DNA of 12,195 nucleotides from DATAFF01 sp036257595 (lineage in GTDB: Bacteria > Pseudomonadota > Alphaproteobacteria > Rhizobiales > Aestuariivirgaceae). Positions within the stretch are counted from its first letter, which is position 1, and each line of letters begins with the position of its first letter. The translations under genes and the position numbers were made by a program. The notes under the pieces are model-generated. The model was given only the letters and a program-made list of their open reading frames with translations, was not told the origin of the DNA and searched no databases. Positions 6,426-12,195 of this stretch are shown in pieces. The stretch is taken from positions 1 to 12,195 of the forward strand of contig DATAFF010000049.1 of assembly GCA_036257595.1 (NCBI GenBank). Reading direction: 5' to 3'.

Positions 6426-7465
6426 GGTGCGTCGGCCGTGCCGATGCGCTGGCGCAGGCCGGCAAAGGCGCGAGCGCGATGGGACATGGCATGCTTGTCG
6501 TCCGGCGCCATCTCGCCGAAGGTCAACGCCTCGCCCTCGGGCTCGAACATCGGGTCGTAGCCAAAACCGCGGGTGCCGCGGGGCGGCCATACCAGACTGC
6601 CCCTGACCCGTCCCTCATAGACCTGCACTCCCCCATCGGGAAAAGCGAGACAGAGCACGCAGGTGAAATGGGCGCGGCGCTGGTCAGGCGCCGTCGCGCC
6701 GAGCGCCTTCAGCCTCTCCTCGATCATCTCCATGGCGCGATGGAAGTCTTTTTCCGGCCCGGCCCAGCGCGCCGAGTGGATGCCGGGCGCCCCGCCCAGC
6801 GCATCGACGCTCAGCCCGGAATCATCGGCGAGCGCCGGACGGCCGCTCGCCAGGGCGGCGGCCCGGGCCTTGAGCACGGCATTGGCGGCGAAGGTCGTGC
6901 CGGTCTCCTCGGGCTCGGCAAGGCCGTGGCTCGTGGCCGAGGCGACCACGATGCCAAGGGGTCGCAGGAGCTCCTCGATCTCGCGCAGCTTGCCGGAATT
7001 GTGGGTGGCGACCACGACCTCGTCGCCCGGCACCAGGCGCCGCCTGTCGCCGCTCCCCCAGATGCGCGGCTCGGCGAATTCGATGCTGTTGCCGGCGGGA
7101 TCACGCACATAGATCGAGCGGCCACCCTGCGGCCATTCGAAATCGGCCTCGATGGCGAGCCCCAGCGTTTCGAACTTGCGGCGCCAGGAATCGAGCTCGG
7201 CGGCATCGGCAGCGAAGCAAAGATGACCGGGACCGGTCGCCCCATGCGGCGGTACTGGCAAGGCGGGATTGGCACCGCCCCGGGCGGTAGCGTCGGGATT
7301 GAAGACGAGGACGGTGCCTGGACCGCAGCGGAAGAAGACATGACGGCCGGGCTCCCTGGTCATTCGCTCAAGACCGAGCAGGTCGCCATAGAAGCGCTCG
7401 GCAGCCTCGAGGTCCTTGGCATAGAGGACGCTCTCGAGAACATGGGCGGGCGGCCTGGTGGTCAT
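6422..7465 (-). CDS. rdgB: VOC-domain / RdgB fusion: non-canonical purine NTP pyrophosphatase
   Basis: This single 347-residue frame joins two families. Residues 7-133 are a VOC (glyoxalase/bleomycin-resistance fold) domain: A-A-E-R-F-Y-G-D-L-L-G-L at 21-32, G-H-L-C-F-A-A at 80-86 and the closing D-P-A-G-N-S-I-E-F at 122-130, with H81 and E129 as likely metal ligands. Residues about 144-345 are a complete RdgB/HAM1: T-H-N-S-G-K-L-R-E-I at 154-163, L-A-D-D-S-G-L at 212-218, G-A-P-G-I-H-S-A-R-W at 225-234, G-F-G-Y-D-P-M-F at 300-307 and S-H-R-A-R-A at 328-333. RdgB hydrolyses dITP, ITP and XTP to monophosphates, keeping deaminated purines out of DNA. Usual length is about 200, so the extra 140 residues are the VOC part. 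No stop separates them; an internal GTG at 7033 has a weak AGGCGG before it and could give free RdgB. The start overlaps the rph stop (ATGA), and the stop overlaps hemW. Confidence 0.93.
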   Translation of the reverse strand: MTTRPPAHVLESVLYAKDLEAAERFYGDLLGLERMTREPGRHVFFRCGPGTVLVFNPDATARGGANPALPVPPHGATGPGHLCFAADAAELDSWRRKFETLGLAIEADFEWPQGGRSIYVRDPAGNSIEFAEPRIWGSGDRRRLVPGDEVVVATHNSGKLREIEELLRPLGIVVASATSHGLAEPEETGTTFAANAVLKARAAALASGRPALADDSGLSVDALGGAPGIHSARWAGPEKDFHRAMEMIEERLKALGATAPDQRRAHFTCVLCLAFPDGGVQVYEGRVRGSLVWPPRGTRGFGYDPMFEPEGEALTFGEMAPDDKHAMSHRARAFAGLRQRIGTADAP

Positions 7466-8175
7466 GCAACCGCGCGCTCCTGCAGGGCCACGAGCTCGGC
7501 AATGCCCTTGCGGGCGAGCCGGAGGAGCTCGAAAAAGCTCTCCTCGGAAAATGGCGCACCTTCGGCGGTGCCCTGGATCTCGACAATGCCGCCGTCACCG
7601 GTCAGGACAAAATTCGCATCGGTCCCGGCGCCGCTGTCCTCCTGGTAATCGAGGTCGAGCAGCGGCACGCCGCCGACAATGCCGCAGGAGACGGCGGCGA
7701 CCGTGGTGCGCAGCGGCGATGCCCGGAGCAGCTGGCGCTGCAGCAACCAATCGATGCCGTCGCGCAGCGCCACCCAGCCGCCCGTGATGGCGGCGGTGCG
7801 GGTGCCGCCATCCGCCTGGAGCACGTCACAATCCACCACGATCTGGCGCTCGCCCAGCAGCTTCAGGTCGGTGACCGCGCGCAGCGAGCGGCCGATCAGG
7901 CGCTGGATCTCGAGCGAGCGGCCCGACTGCTTGCCGGCTGCCGCCTCGCGGCGGGTGCGCTCACCGGTCGAGCGCGGCAGCATGCCATATTCGGCGGTGA
8001 CCCAACCCTGGCCAAGGCCCTTCATCCAGGATGGCACCTTGTCCTCGACGGTCGCGGTGCACAACACCTCGGTATGGCCGAATTTGACGAGGCACGACCC
8101 CTCCGCATGGCGCGACACGCCGCGTTCCAGCGATACGACCCGCATTTCGTCTGCCCGGCGCCCCGACGGTCTCAT
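7462..8175 (-). CDS. rph: Ribonuclease PH
   Basis: RNase PH is a phosphorolytic 3'-5' exoribonuclease that trims tRNA 3' ends, releasing nucleoside diphosphates. From ATG 8175 there are 237 residues (E. coli 238), with A-G-G-T-G-A-G-G about four bases upstream. The canonical N-terminus M-R-P-S-G-R-R-A-D-E is at 1-10; the open frame extends 17 codons further upstream but without family support. Key residues are visible: phosphate-binding R86 and R126 (D-G-G-T-R-T-A-A-I-T-G at 122-132), the signature D-C-D-V-L-Q-A-D at 115-122, and metal-binding D180 and D186 in D-Y-Q-E-D-S-G-A-G-T-D. The stop overlaps the start of VOC-rdgB by ATGA, so rph, rdgB and hemW form one coupled operon. Divergent from hrcA, as often in alphaproteobacteria. 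Confidence 0.97.
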   Translation of the reverse strand: MRPSGRRADEMRVVSLERGVSRHAEGSCLVKFGHTEVLCTATVEDKVPSWMKGLGQGWVTAEYGMLPRSTGERTRREAAAGKQSGRSLEIQRLIGRSLRAVTDLKLLGERQIVVDCDVLQADGGTRTAAITGGWVALRDGIDWLLQRQLLRASPLRTTVAAVSCGIVGGVPLLDLDYQEDSGAGTDANFVLTGDGGIVEIQGTAEGAPFSEESFFELLRLARKGIAELVALQERAVA

Positions 8176-8235
8176 GATCCTCACCTGTTCCAGTCTTCGG
8201 GCCGCTTCTACCCCGCCGGCTCTCAAGGGCGCAAC

Positions 8236-8249
8236 CCGCGTTGACGCGG
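8236..8249. promoter_or_regulatory. Inverted repeat over the hrcA -35 box
   Basis: A perfect dyad, CCGCG (8236-8240) - TTGA - CGCGG (8245-8249), is centred on the -35 hexamer of the hrcA promoter. A protein bound here would block polymerase. It is not a CIRCE element (TTAGCACTC-N9-GAGTGCTAA). In GC-rich DNA a five-base arm can arise by chance, so the assignment is tentative. Confidence 0.3.
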
Positions 8250-8269
8250 CGAAGTGCTGTTCCTACCTT
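8241..8269 (+). promoter_or_regulatory. Sigma-70-like promoter of hrcA(-grpE)
   Basis: TTGACG at 8241-8246 and TACCTT at 8264-8269 are separated by exactly 17 bases and lie 28 bases upstream of the hrcA ATG. The -35 matches TTGACA at five of six positions. No RpoH-type CTTG box or CIRCE operator is seen in the 121-base rph-hrcA gap, so hrcA appears to have a housekeeping promoter. Confidence 0.6.
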
Positions 8270-8296
8270 ACGATTCATTCCAACACAGGGCAGTCC

Positions 8297-9364
8297 ATGG
8301 CGATCGACGAGAGACTTTCGGGATTGGCGGCCCTCGATCAGAGGTCGCGGGAGATCTTCCGGCGGCTGGTCGAAACCTATCTCGAGACCGGCGAGCCGGT
8401 CGGATCGCGCACCATCTCGCGCATCCTGCCGTCCAATCTGTCGCCGGCATCGGTGAGGAATGTCATGGCGGATCTCGAGGATGCCGGCCTGATCTTCTCG
8501 CCGCATACCAGCGCGGGACGGCTGCCGACCCAGCTCGGCCTGCGGTTTTTCGTCGATGCGCTGCTCGATATCGGGCCGCTCGATGCCGAGCAGAAAACGG
8601 CGATCGATGCGCGGATTGGAAAGTTCGACCGCGGCCACCGGCTGGAGGAGGCGTTGACCGATGCCACCAACCTCCTGTCCGGACTGTCGCAATGCGCCGG
8701 CGTGGTGATCACGCCGAAGCACAATCCGCGGCTGAAGCATATCGAGTTCGTATCGCTGTCGCCGCAACGGGCGCTGGTGGTGCTGGTAGGCGATGACGGG
8801 ACGGTGGAGAATCGCAGCATCGAGGTGCCGCCGGGGCTGCCGGCTTCGACCCTCACCCGGGCATCCAATCTCCTCAGCAATCGGCTCGAGGGCAAGACGA
8901 TTGCCGAGATGCAGCGCTATATTCGCGAGGACGCCGACGTCATCCGGCGCGAGCTCGACGAGCTGACCGCCAAGGTGGTCGAGTCGGGTCTGGCGACCTG
9001 GTCCGGCGAGGAGGCGGACGAGAAGCGGCTGATCGTGCGCGGCCAGGCGCATCTGCTCGAGAGCACGACGGCGCTGGCCGATTTCGAACGCATCCGCCGT
9101 CTGTTCGAGGATCTCGAGGAAAAGCGCGAGGTGATCCGCCTGCTCGGGCTGGCGGAGGCCGGCGAAGGGGTGCGAATCTTCATCGGCGCCGAGAACAAGT
9201 TGTTCTCGCTTTCGGGATCGTCGCTCATCGTTGCGCCCTATCGCGATGGCGAGCAGCGGATCGTCGGGGTTCTCGGGGTGATCGGCCCGACCCGACTGAA
9301 TTATGGCCGGATCATCCCGATGGTCGATTACACGGCCCGGGCGGTCGGCCGGCTGCTCACTTGA
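8297..9364 (+). CDS. hrcA: Heat-inducible transcription repressor HrcA
   Basis: HrcA represses heat-shock genes by binding the CIRCE inverted repeat and needs GroEL for activity. The 355-residue product from ATG 8297 has an AGGG binding site six bases upstream. The N-terminal winged helix spans about 1-75, with R-S-R-E-I-F at 16-21, G-E-P-V-G-S-R-T-I-S at 32-41, L-S-P-A-S-V-R-N-V-M-A-D-L-E at 48-61 and G-L-I-F-S-P-H-T-S-A-G-R at 64-75. The remaining part is the HrcA regulatory domain, including F-I-G-A-E-N near 296 and V-L-G-V-I-G-P-T-R-L-N-Y near 326, both family hallmarks. The open frame extends far upstream through rph antisense DNA, but that is not part of the gene. It is followed after 71 bases by grpE. 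In alphaproteobacteria the usual HrcA target is groESL, and no CIRCE is present in this window. Confidence 0.97.
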   Translation: MAIDERLSGLAALDQRSREIFRRLVETYLETGEPVGSRTISRILPSNLSPASVRNVMADLEDAGLIFSPHTSAGRLPTQLGLRFFVDALLDIGPLDAEQKTAIDARIGKFDRGHRLEEALTDATNLLSGLSQCAGVVITPKHNPRLKHIEFVSLSPQRALVVLVGDDGTVENRSIEVPPGLPASTLTRASNLLSNRLEGKTIAEMQRYIREDADVIRRELDELTAKVVESGLATWSGEEADEKRLIVRGQAHLLESTTALADFERIRRLFEDLEEKREVIRLLGLAEAGEGVRIFIGAENKLFSLSGSSLIVAPYRDGEQRIVGVLGVIGPTRLNYGRIIPMVDYTARAVGRLLT

Positions 9365-9390
9365 TTTTTCTTACGTTTGCAGCAGATATC
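9360..9390 (+). promoter_or_regulatory. Possible weak promoter of grpE
   Basis: CTTGAT at 9360-9365 overlaps the hrcA stop codon and is followed at a plausible distance by AGATAT (9384-9389). The first box resembles the RpoH -35 seen before dnaK (CTTGAT), but the second box matches neither the RpoH nor the sigma-70 -10 well. It would let grpE respond to heat separately from hrcA. Confidence 0.25.
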
Positions 9391-9398
9391 CCCTGCTG
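9380..9398. other. Short stem-loop between hrcA and grpE
   Basis: CAGCAG (9380-9385) and CTGCTG (9393-9398) can form a six-base-pair stem with a seven-base loop, 16 bases after the hrcA stop. No T-tract follows it, so it is not a typical terminator; it could be a weak attenuator, a processing site, or chance. Confidence 0.25.
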
Positions 9399-9435
9399 AA
9401 CGCCCACCTCCGAAGCATTCACGGATCCATGGACG

Positions 9436-10080
9436 ATGATCGATACCCGCAAGCCTGCAGCCAACCAGGACGACGACCAGCTCGCCGACGACCCGAGCGC
9501 CAACGCGGCGGCCGGCGGGACGGGCGAGGAAATCTCGGTCGACGCGCTGCTGCGCGGCGAGGCGGAAGCGAGCCGGGAAGCAGGCTTGCGCAGCGAGGTT
9601 GCGGAGCTCAAGGACCGGCTGCTCAGGGCGATGGCGGACACCGAGAATGTGCGCCGCCGCGCCGAGCGCGAGAAAGCGGAGGCGACACTCTATGCCGCCA
9701 GCAATTTCGCGCGCGACCTGTTGAGCGTCGCCGACAACATGGCGCGGGCGCTCGAGGCGATGCCCGAGAAGCAGCGCGAAAAGGCCGACGAGGCGACGCG
9801 CAACCTGTTGGCCGGCATCGACCTCACCTATCGCGAGCTGATGCAGGTGTTCGAGCGCTACAACATTCACCGAGTCGATCCGCTGGGCGAGCGGTTCGAT
9901 CCCCATTTCCACCAGGCGATGTTCGAGGTTCCGGATCCGGAGGCACCGCCCGGCACCGTGGTCCAGGTGGTGCAGCCAGGCTACCGCATCGGCGAGCGGG
10001 TGTTGCGTCCGGCGCTGGTCGGCGTCGCCAAGGCCGGGCCGCGCAACGGGCCAGGCCGCGACGGCCGCGGCGTTGCCTGA
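9436..10080 (+). CDS. grpE: GrpE, nucleotide exchange factor of DnaK
   Basis: GrpE is the cytoplasmic dimer that drives ADP release from DnaK in the DnaK-DnaJ-GrpE chaperone cycle. The 214 residues fit the family (about 200). There is an acidic disordered N-terminus to about 30, a long coiled-coil helix at about 40-110 (R-S-E-V-A-E-L-K-D-R at 52-61, T-E-N-V-R-R-R-A-E-R-E at 69-79), and the C-terminal beta domain with F-D-P-H-F-H-Q-A-M at 154-162 and G-Y-R-I-G-E-R-V-L-R-P-A-L-V at 182-195, the PROSITE-type signature. The ribosome binding site is weak; ATG 9436 is the only sensible in-frame start. It follows hrcA by 71 bases. Its stop directly abuts the stop of the convergent alkB gene, so its natural partner gene dnaK is 0.8 kb further on. 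Confidence 0.97.
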   Translation: MIDTRKPAANQDDDQLADDPSANAAAGGTGEEISVDALLRGEAEASREAGLRSEVAELKDRLLRAMADTENVRRRAEREKAEATLYAASNFARDLLSVADNMARALEAMPEKQREKADEATRNLLAGIDLTYRELMQVFERYNIHRVDPLGERFDPHFHQAMFEVPDPEAPPGTVVQVVQPGYRIGERVLRPALVGVAKAGPRNGPGRDGRGVA

Positions 10081-10731
10081 TCACCGGTCCGGCGGCAGGG
10101 TCACGCGGCGCAGCGTGAGATTGATCCTGCCGCCTTCGGGCAGCAGGGTGGAGGAGCCGGACAGAATGCGGTCGACCCCATGATAGCAGAGCCGGCTCGC
10201 GCCGCCCATGACCACGACGTCGCCGGAGGCGAGCCTGACGGAGCGGGTGCGGTCGCCCCGGGTCGGACCGCCGAAGCGGAACAGAGCGGTGTCGCCGAGC
10301 GACAGCGACACCACCGGGGCGGCAAGATCCGCCTCGTCCTCGTCGCGATGAAGACCCATGCGGGCGCCGGCACCATAATGGTTGACAAGGCAGGCCTCGG
10401 GATCATGAGGATAACCGCCGAGCCTGCGCCAGAGCTCGAGCAGGAGGTCGGGCATAGGCGGCCAAGGCTTGCCGGTGACCGGGTGGCGTGCCTGGTACCG
10501 ATAACCGCCACGGTCGGATACCCAGCCGAGAGGGCCGAGATTGGTCATGCGGACGCTGAAAGGCTTGCCGGTTTTCGGCATCACCGGGGTGAAGAGCGGG
10601 GCTTGCGCGATGCGCTCGCGCAGCGCGGCCAACAGCGCCAGCTGGGCAGCCCGGTCCAGGACGCCAGGGTGATGGACCAATCCTTCCGCCATGTTTTCTG
10701 GGGTCTCGGGGAACACGACAACTTGATGCAC
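10081..10731 (-). CDS. alkB: AlkB, alkylated DNA repair dioxygenase
   Basis: AlkB is an Fe(II)/2-oxoglutarate dioxygenase that oxidatively removes methyl groups such as 1-methyladenine and 3-methylcytosine. The iron ligands H128-x-D130 (in M-G-L-H-R-D-E-D-E) and H184 (C-Y-H-G-V), and the oxoglutarate motif R-I-N-L-T-L-R at 202-208, are all present. M-T-N-L-G-P-L-G-W at 62-70 and G-Y-R-Y at 76-79 match the E. coli substrate-pocket residues W69 and Y76. The length of 216 equals E. coli AlkB. The start is uncertain: GTG 10731 lacks a binding site and lies inside the dnaK promoter, but the N-terminal residues look homologous; ATG 10692 (203 residues) is the alternative. It stands alone on the minus strand between grpE and dnaK. 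No Ada-type operator was recognised. Confidence 0.94.
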   Translation of the reverse strand: MHQVVVFPETPENMAEGLVHHPGVLDRAAQLALLAALRERIAQAPLFTPVMPKTGKPFSVRMTNLGPLGWVSDRGGYRYQARHPVTGKPWPPMPDLLLELWRRLGGYPHDPEACLVNHYGAGARMGLHRDEDEADLAAPVVSLSLGDTALFRFGGPTRGDRTRSVRLASGDVVVMGGASRLCYHGVDRILSGSSTLLPEGGRINLTLRRVTLPPDR

Positions 10732-10751
10732 AAGAGAATAGCCTTATATAA
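10722..10751 (+). promoter_or_regulatory. RpoH (sigma-32)-type heat-shock promoter of dnaK
   Basis: CTTG at 10722-10725, a 17-base spacer and CTTATATAA at 10743-10751 fit the alphaproteobacterial RpoH consensus (CTTG, about 17, CyTATnT). A sigma-70 reading also works: TTGATG (10723-10728), 18 bases, TATAAC (10747-10752). The -35 region overlaps the proposed first codons of alkB on the other strand. The predicted transcript would have a leader of about 140-150 bases before dnaK. Confidence 0.7.
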
Positions 10752-10901
10752 CCCCCGGAAACCCGAGGGGAACCGGCACGATGGGCGGCAGGACCTTTCG
10801 GCTCCAATTCGACGAAGACGGAGGCCTGCTCCCCCGCCAGCCGGGGCAAAGGGCGCCTTGCGACAAGGGCTTTAGAGACGGCCTGCCAGGAGGAGAACAT
10901 C
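10752..10901 (+). other. dnaK 5' leader
   Basis: This is about 150 bases without an established gene. It contains a small hairpin, CCCCG (10832-10836) / CGGGG (10842-10846) with a five-base loop, and ends with a very strong ribosome binding site, AGGAGGAG at 10888-10895, six bases before ATG 10902. A GCCTG/CAGG self-pairing just before the binding site is too short to call an RNA thermometer. Confidence 0.4.
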
Positions 10902-10912
10902 ATGGCCAATAA
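10781..10912 (+). CDS. Possible upstream ORF in the dnaK leader (43 codons)
   Basis: ATG 10781 opens a 43-codon frame that ends with TAA 10910-10912, eleven bases inside dnaK and out of frame with it. A GAGGGG element stands about ten bases upstream, so translation is possible. The peptide has no recognised domain, being rich in G, R, D and P. The frame could also be open by chance in GC-rich DNA. If translated, ribosomes finishing here would end at the dnaK start region and could couple or modulate dnaK translation. Confidence 0.2.
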   Translation: MGGRTFRLQFDEDGGLLPRQPGQRAPCDKGFRDGLPGGEHHGQ

Positions 10913-12195
10913 AGTCATCGGCATCGACCTCGGCACGACAAATTCCTGCGTGGCGGTCATGGAGGGCAAAACGCCGAAGGTCATCGAGAATGCCGAGGGC
11001 GCTCGCACGACGCCATCGATCGTCGCCTTCAACGACGATGGCGAGACGCTGGTCGGACAACCCGCCAAAAGGCAGGCGGTGACCAATCCCGAAAACACCT
11101 TCTTCGCCATCAAGCGGCTAATCGGGCGCCGCTATGACGACCCGATGGTTGAAAAGGACAAGAAGCTCGTTCCCTACAAGATCATCCGCGCCGACAACGG
11201 CGACGCCTGGGTCGAGGCGCGCGGCAAGAAATATGCACCCTCGCAGATCTCGGCCTATGTGCTGATCAAGATGAAGGAGACGGCGGAGCGCTATCTCGGC
11301 GAGCCCGTCACCCAGGCGGTGATCACCGTTCCCGCCTATTTCAACGACAGCCAGCGGCAGGCGACCAAGGATGCCGGCAAGATCGCCGGCCTCGAGGTTC
11401 TGCGCATCATCAACGAGCCGACAGCGGCGGCGCTCGCCTATGGTCTCGACAAGAAGGAGGCCGGCACCATCGCGGTCTATGACCTCGGCGGCGGCACGTT
11501 CGACATCTCGGTGCTCGAGATCGGCGACGGCGTGTTCGAGGTGAAGTCGACCAATGGCGACACCTTCCTCGGCGGCGAAGATTTCGACATGCGAATCGTC
11601 GACTATCTTGCCGACGAGTTCAAAAAGGAGAGCGGCATCGATCTCCGGCGCGACAAGCTGGCGCTGCAGCGGTTGAAGGAAGCGGCGGAGAAGGCGAAGA
11701 TAGAGCTTTCATCCTCGACCCAGACCGAGATCAACCTGCCCTTCATCACGGCCGATCAGACCGGACCGAAGCATCTCGCGATCAAGCTCACCCGGGCCAA
11801 GCTCGAGGCGCTGGTCGACGATCTGATCCAGAAGACGGTCGGACCCTGCAAGGCGGCGCTCAAGGATGCCGGGCTCAGCGCCGGTCAGATCGACGAGGTG
11901 GTGCTGGTCGGCGGCATGACGCGCATGCCGAAGGTCATCGAGACGGTGCGCCAGTTCTTCGGCAAGGAGCCGCATAAGGGCGTCAATCCGGACGAGGTGG
12001 TCGCGGTCGGCGCCGCCATTCAGGCCGGCGTGCTCCAGGGTGAAGTCAAGGACGTGCTGCTGCTCGACGTGACGCCGCTGTCGCTCGGCATCGAGACGCT
12101 GGGCGGCGTGTTCACACGGCTGATCGATCGCAACACCACGATCCCGACCAAGAAATCGCAGGTCTTCTCGACTGCCGAGGACAATCAGAACGCGG
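10902..12195 (+). CDS. dnaK: Chaperone DnaK (Hsp70), partial at right edge
   Basis: DnaK is the ATP-dependent Hsp70 chaperone that folds and protects cytoplasmic proteins with DnaJ and GrpE. The first 431 codons are present (full length is about 635-640); the frame is open to the end. The nucleotide-binding domain shows I-G-I-D-L-G-T-T-N-S at 6-15, catalytic K71 in A-I-K-R-L-I-G, V-P-A-Y-F-N-D-S at 143-150, N-E-P-T-A-A-A-L at 171-178, D-L-G-G-G-T-F-D at 194-201 and V-L-V-G-G-M-T-R-M-P at 334-343. The linker D-V-L-L-L-D-V-T-P-L at 384-393 and the first strands of the peptide-binding domain follow. AGGAGGAG lies six bases before ATG 10902. Expression is probably heat-induced through the RpoH-type promoter. 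dnaJ would be expected just beyond the window. Confidence 0.99.
   Translation, partial: MANKVIGIDLGTTNSCVAVMEGKTPKVIENAEGARTTPSIVAFNDDGETLVGQPAKRQAVTNPENTFFAIKRLIGRRYDDPMVEKDKKLVPYKIIRADNGDAWVEARGKKYAPSQISAYVLIKMKETAERYLGEPVTQAVITVPAYFNDSQRQATKDAGKIAGLEVLRIINEPTAAALAYGLDKKEAGTIAVYDLGGGTFDISVLEIGDGVFEVKSTNGDTFLGGEDFDMRIVDYLADEFKKESGIDLRRDKLALQRLKEAAEKAKIELSSSTQTEINLPFITADQTGPKHLAIKLTRAKLEALVDDLIQKTVGPCKAALKDAGLSAGQIDEVVLVGGMTRMPKVIETVRQFFGKEPHKGVNPDEVVAVGAAIQAGVLQGEVKDVLLLDVTPLSLGIETLGGVFTRLIDRNTTIPTKKSQVFSTAEDNQNA

Noticed and set aside
5223..6560. 445-codon plus-strand open frame opposite hemW
   Set aside because: Antisense shadow: no family motif, low-complexity G/A/R composition, while the minus strand carries every HemW signature.
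6426..6590. 55-codon N-terminal extension of hemW
   Set aside because: This part overlaps the end of rdgB in another frame and has no homology; the stop-start overlap at 6422-6425 gives the natural start.
6479..7648. 389-codon plus-strand open frame opposite VOC-rdgB
   Set aside because: Antisense shadow of rdgB and rph with no recognisable domain.
7679..8296. Long N-terminal extension of the hrcA frame
   Set aside because: The upstream part is antisense to rph and contains the hrcA promoter; the family match begins at ATG 8297, which has its own binding site.

Overview
The window is a GC-rich stretch of an alphaproteobacterial chromosome, most likely Rhizobiales-like (Hyphomicrobiales). 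Three things point there: the gene order rsmI-yraN-gshB next to yifB remnants with the lipoprotein gene lppC divergent, the order hemW/rdgB/rph divergent from hrcA-grpE, and a CTTG-type heat-shock (RpoH) promoter in front of dnaK. Almost all of positions 1622-12195 is compact housekeeping sequence. Positions 1 to about 1620 are different: lower in GC, with gene relics and a duplicated gene start. This assignment rests on gene content only; no rRNA or tRNA gene was seen.

Positions 1-1163 are a rearranged segment. On the minus strand the first codons of yifB (comM) occur twice, about 1.08 kb apart: at 19-1 (running out of the window) and at 1102-962 (47 recognisable codons, then broken). Between the copies lie minus-strand relics: a PAS sensor domain cut off after its domain end (810-366), the C-terminal half of a DUF6894-like small protein in another frame (365-150), and a 21-codon gene start with its own ribosome binding site (130-65). 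A plus-strand gene for a small membrane-anchored coiled-coil protein with four 21-bp repeats (1261-1611) lies between this segment and gshB.

Positions 1622-3899 (minus) are rsmI-yraN-gshB, an operon whose genes overlap by ATGA: an rRNA methyltransferase, an UPF0102 nuclease-fold protein and glutathione synthetase. Divergent from it is lppC (4022-5260), a lipoprotein of the penicillin-binding-protein-activator/LppC type. The 3' end of lppC overlaps convergently with hemW.

Positions 5199-8175 (minus) are rph, then rdgB, then hemW, again joined by stop/start overlaps. The rdgB gene carries an in-frame N-terminal VOC (glyoxalase/dioxygenase-fold) domain, which is the most unusual coding feature of the window. 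Divergent from rph, hrcA (8297-9364) and grpE (9436-10080) form a heat-shock unit behind a good sigma-70-like promoter. alkB (minus) sits between grpE and dnaK. Its stop codon touches that of grpE, and its 5' end overlaps the RpoH-like promoter of dnaK. dnaK (10902 onward) is cut by the window end after 431 codons and has a long leader with a possible 43-codon upstream ORF.

Functionally the window combines stress protection (GrpE, DnaK, HrcA), nucleic-acid and nucleotide quality control (RdgB, AlkB, RNase PH, RsmI), glutathione synthesis and envelope assembly. No complete mobile element, CRISPR array or recognisable defence or biosynthetic system was found. The best leads are the VOC-RdgB fusion and the yifB-flanked scar.
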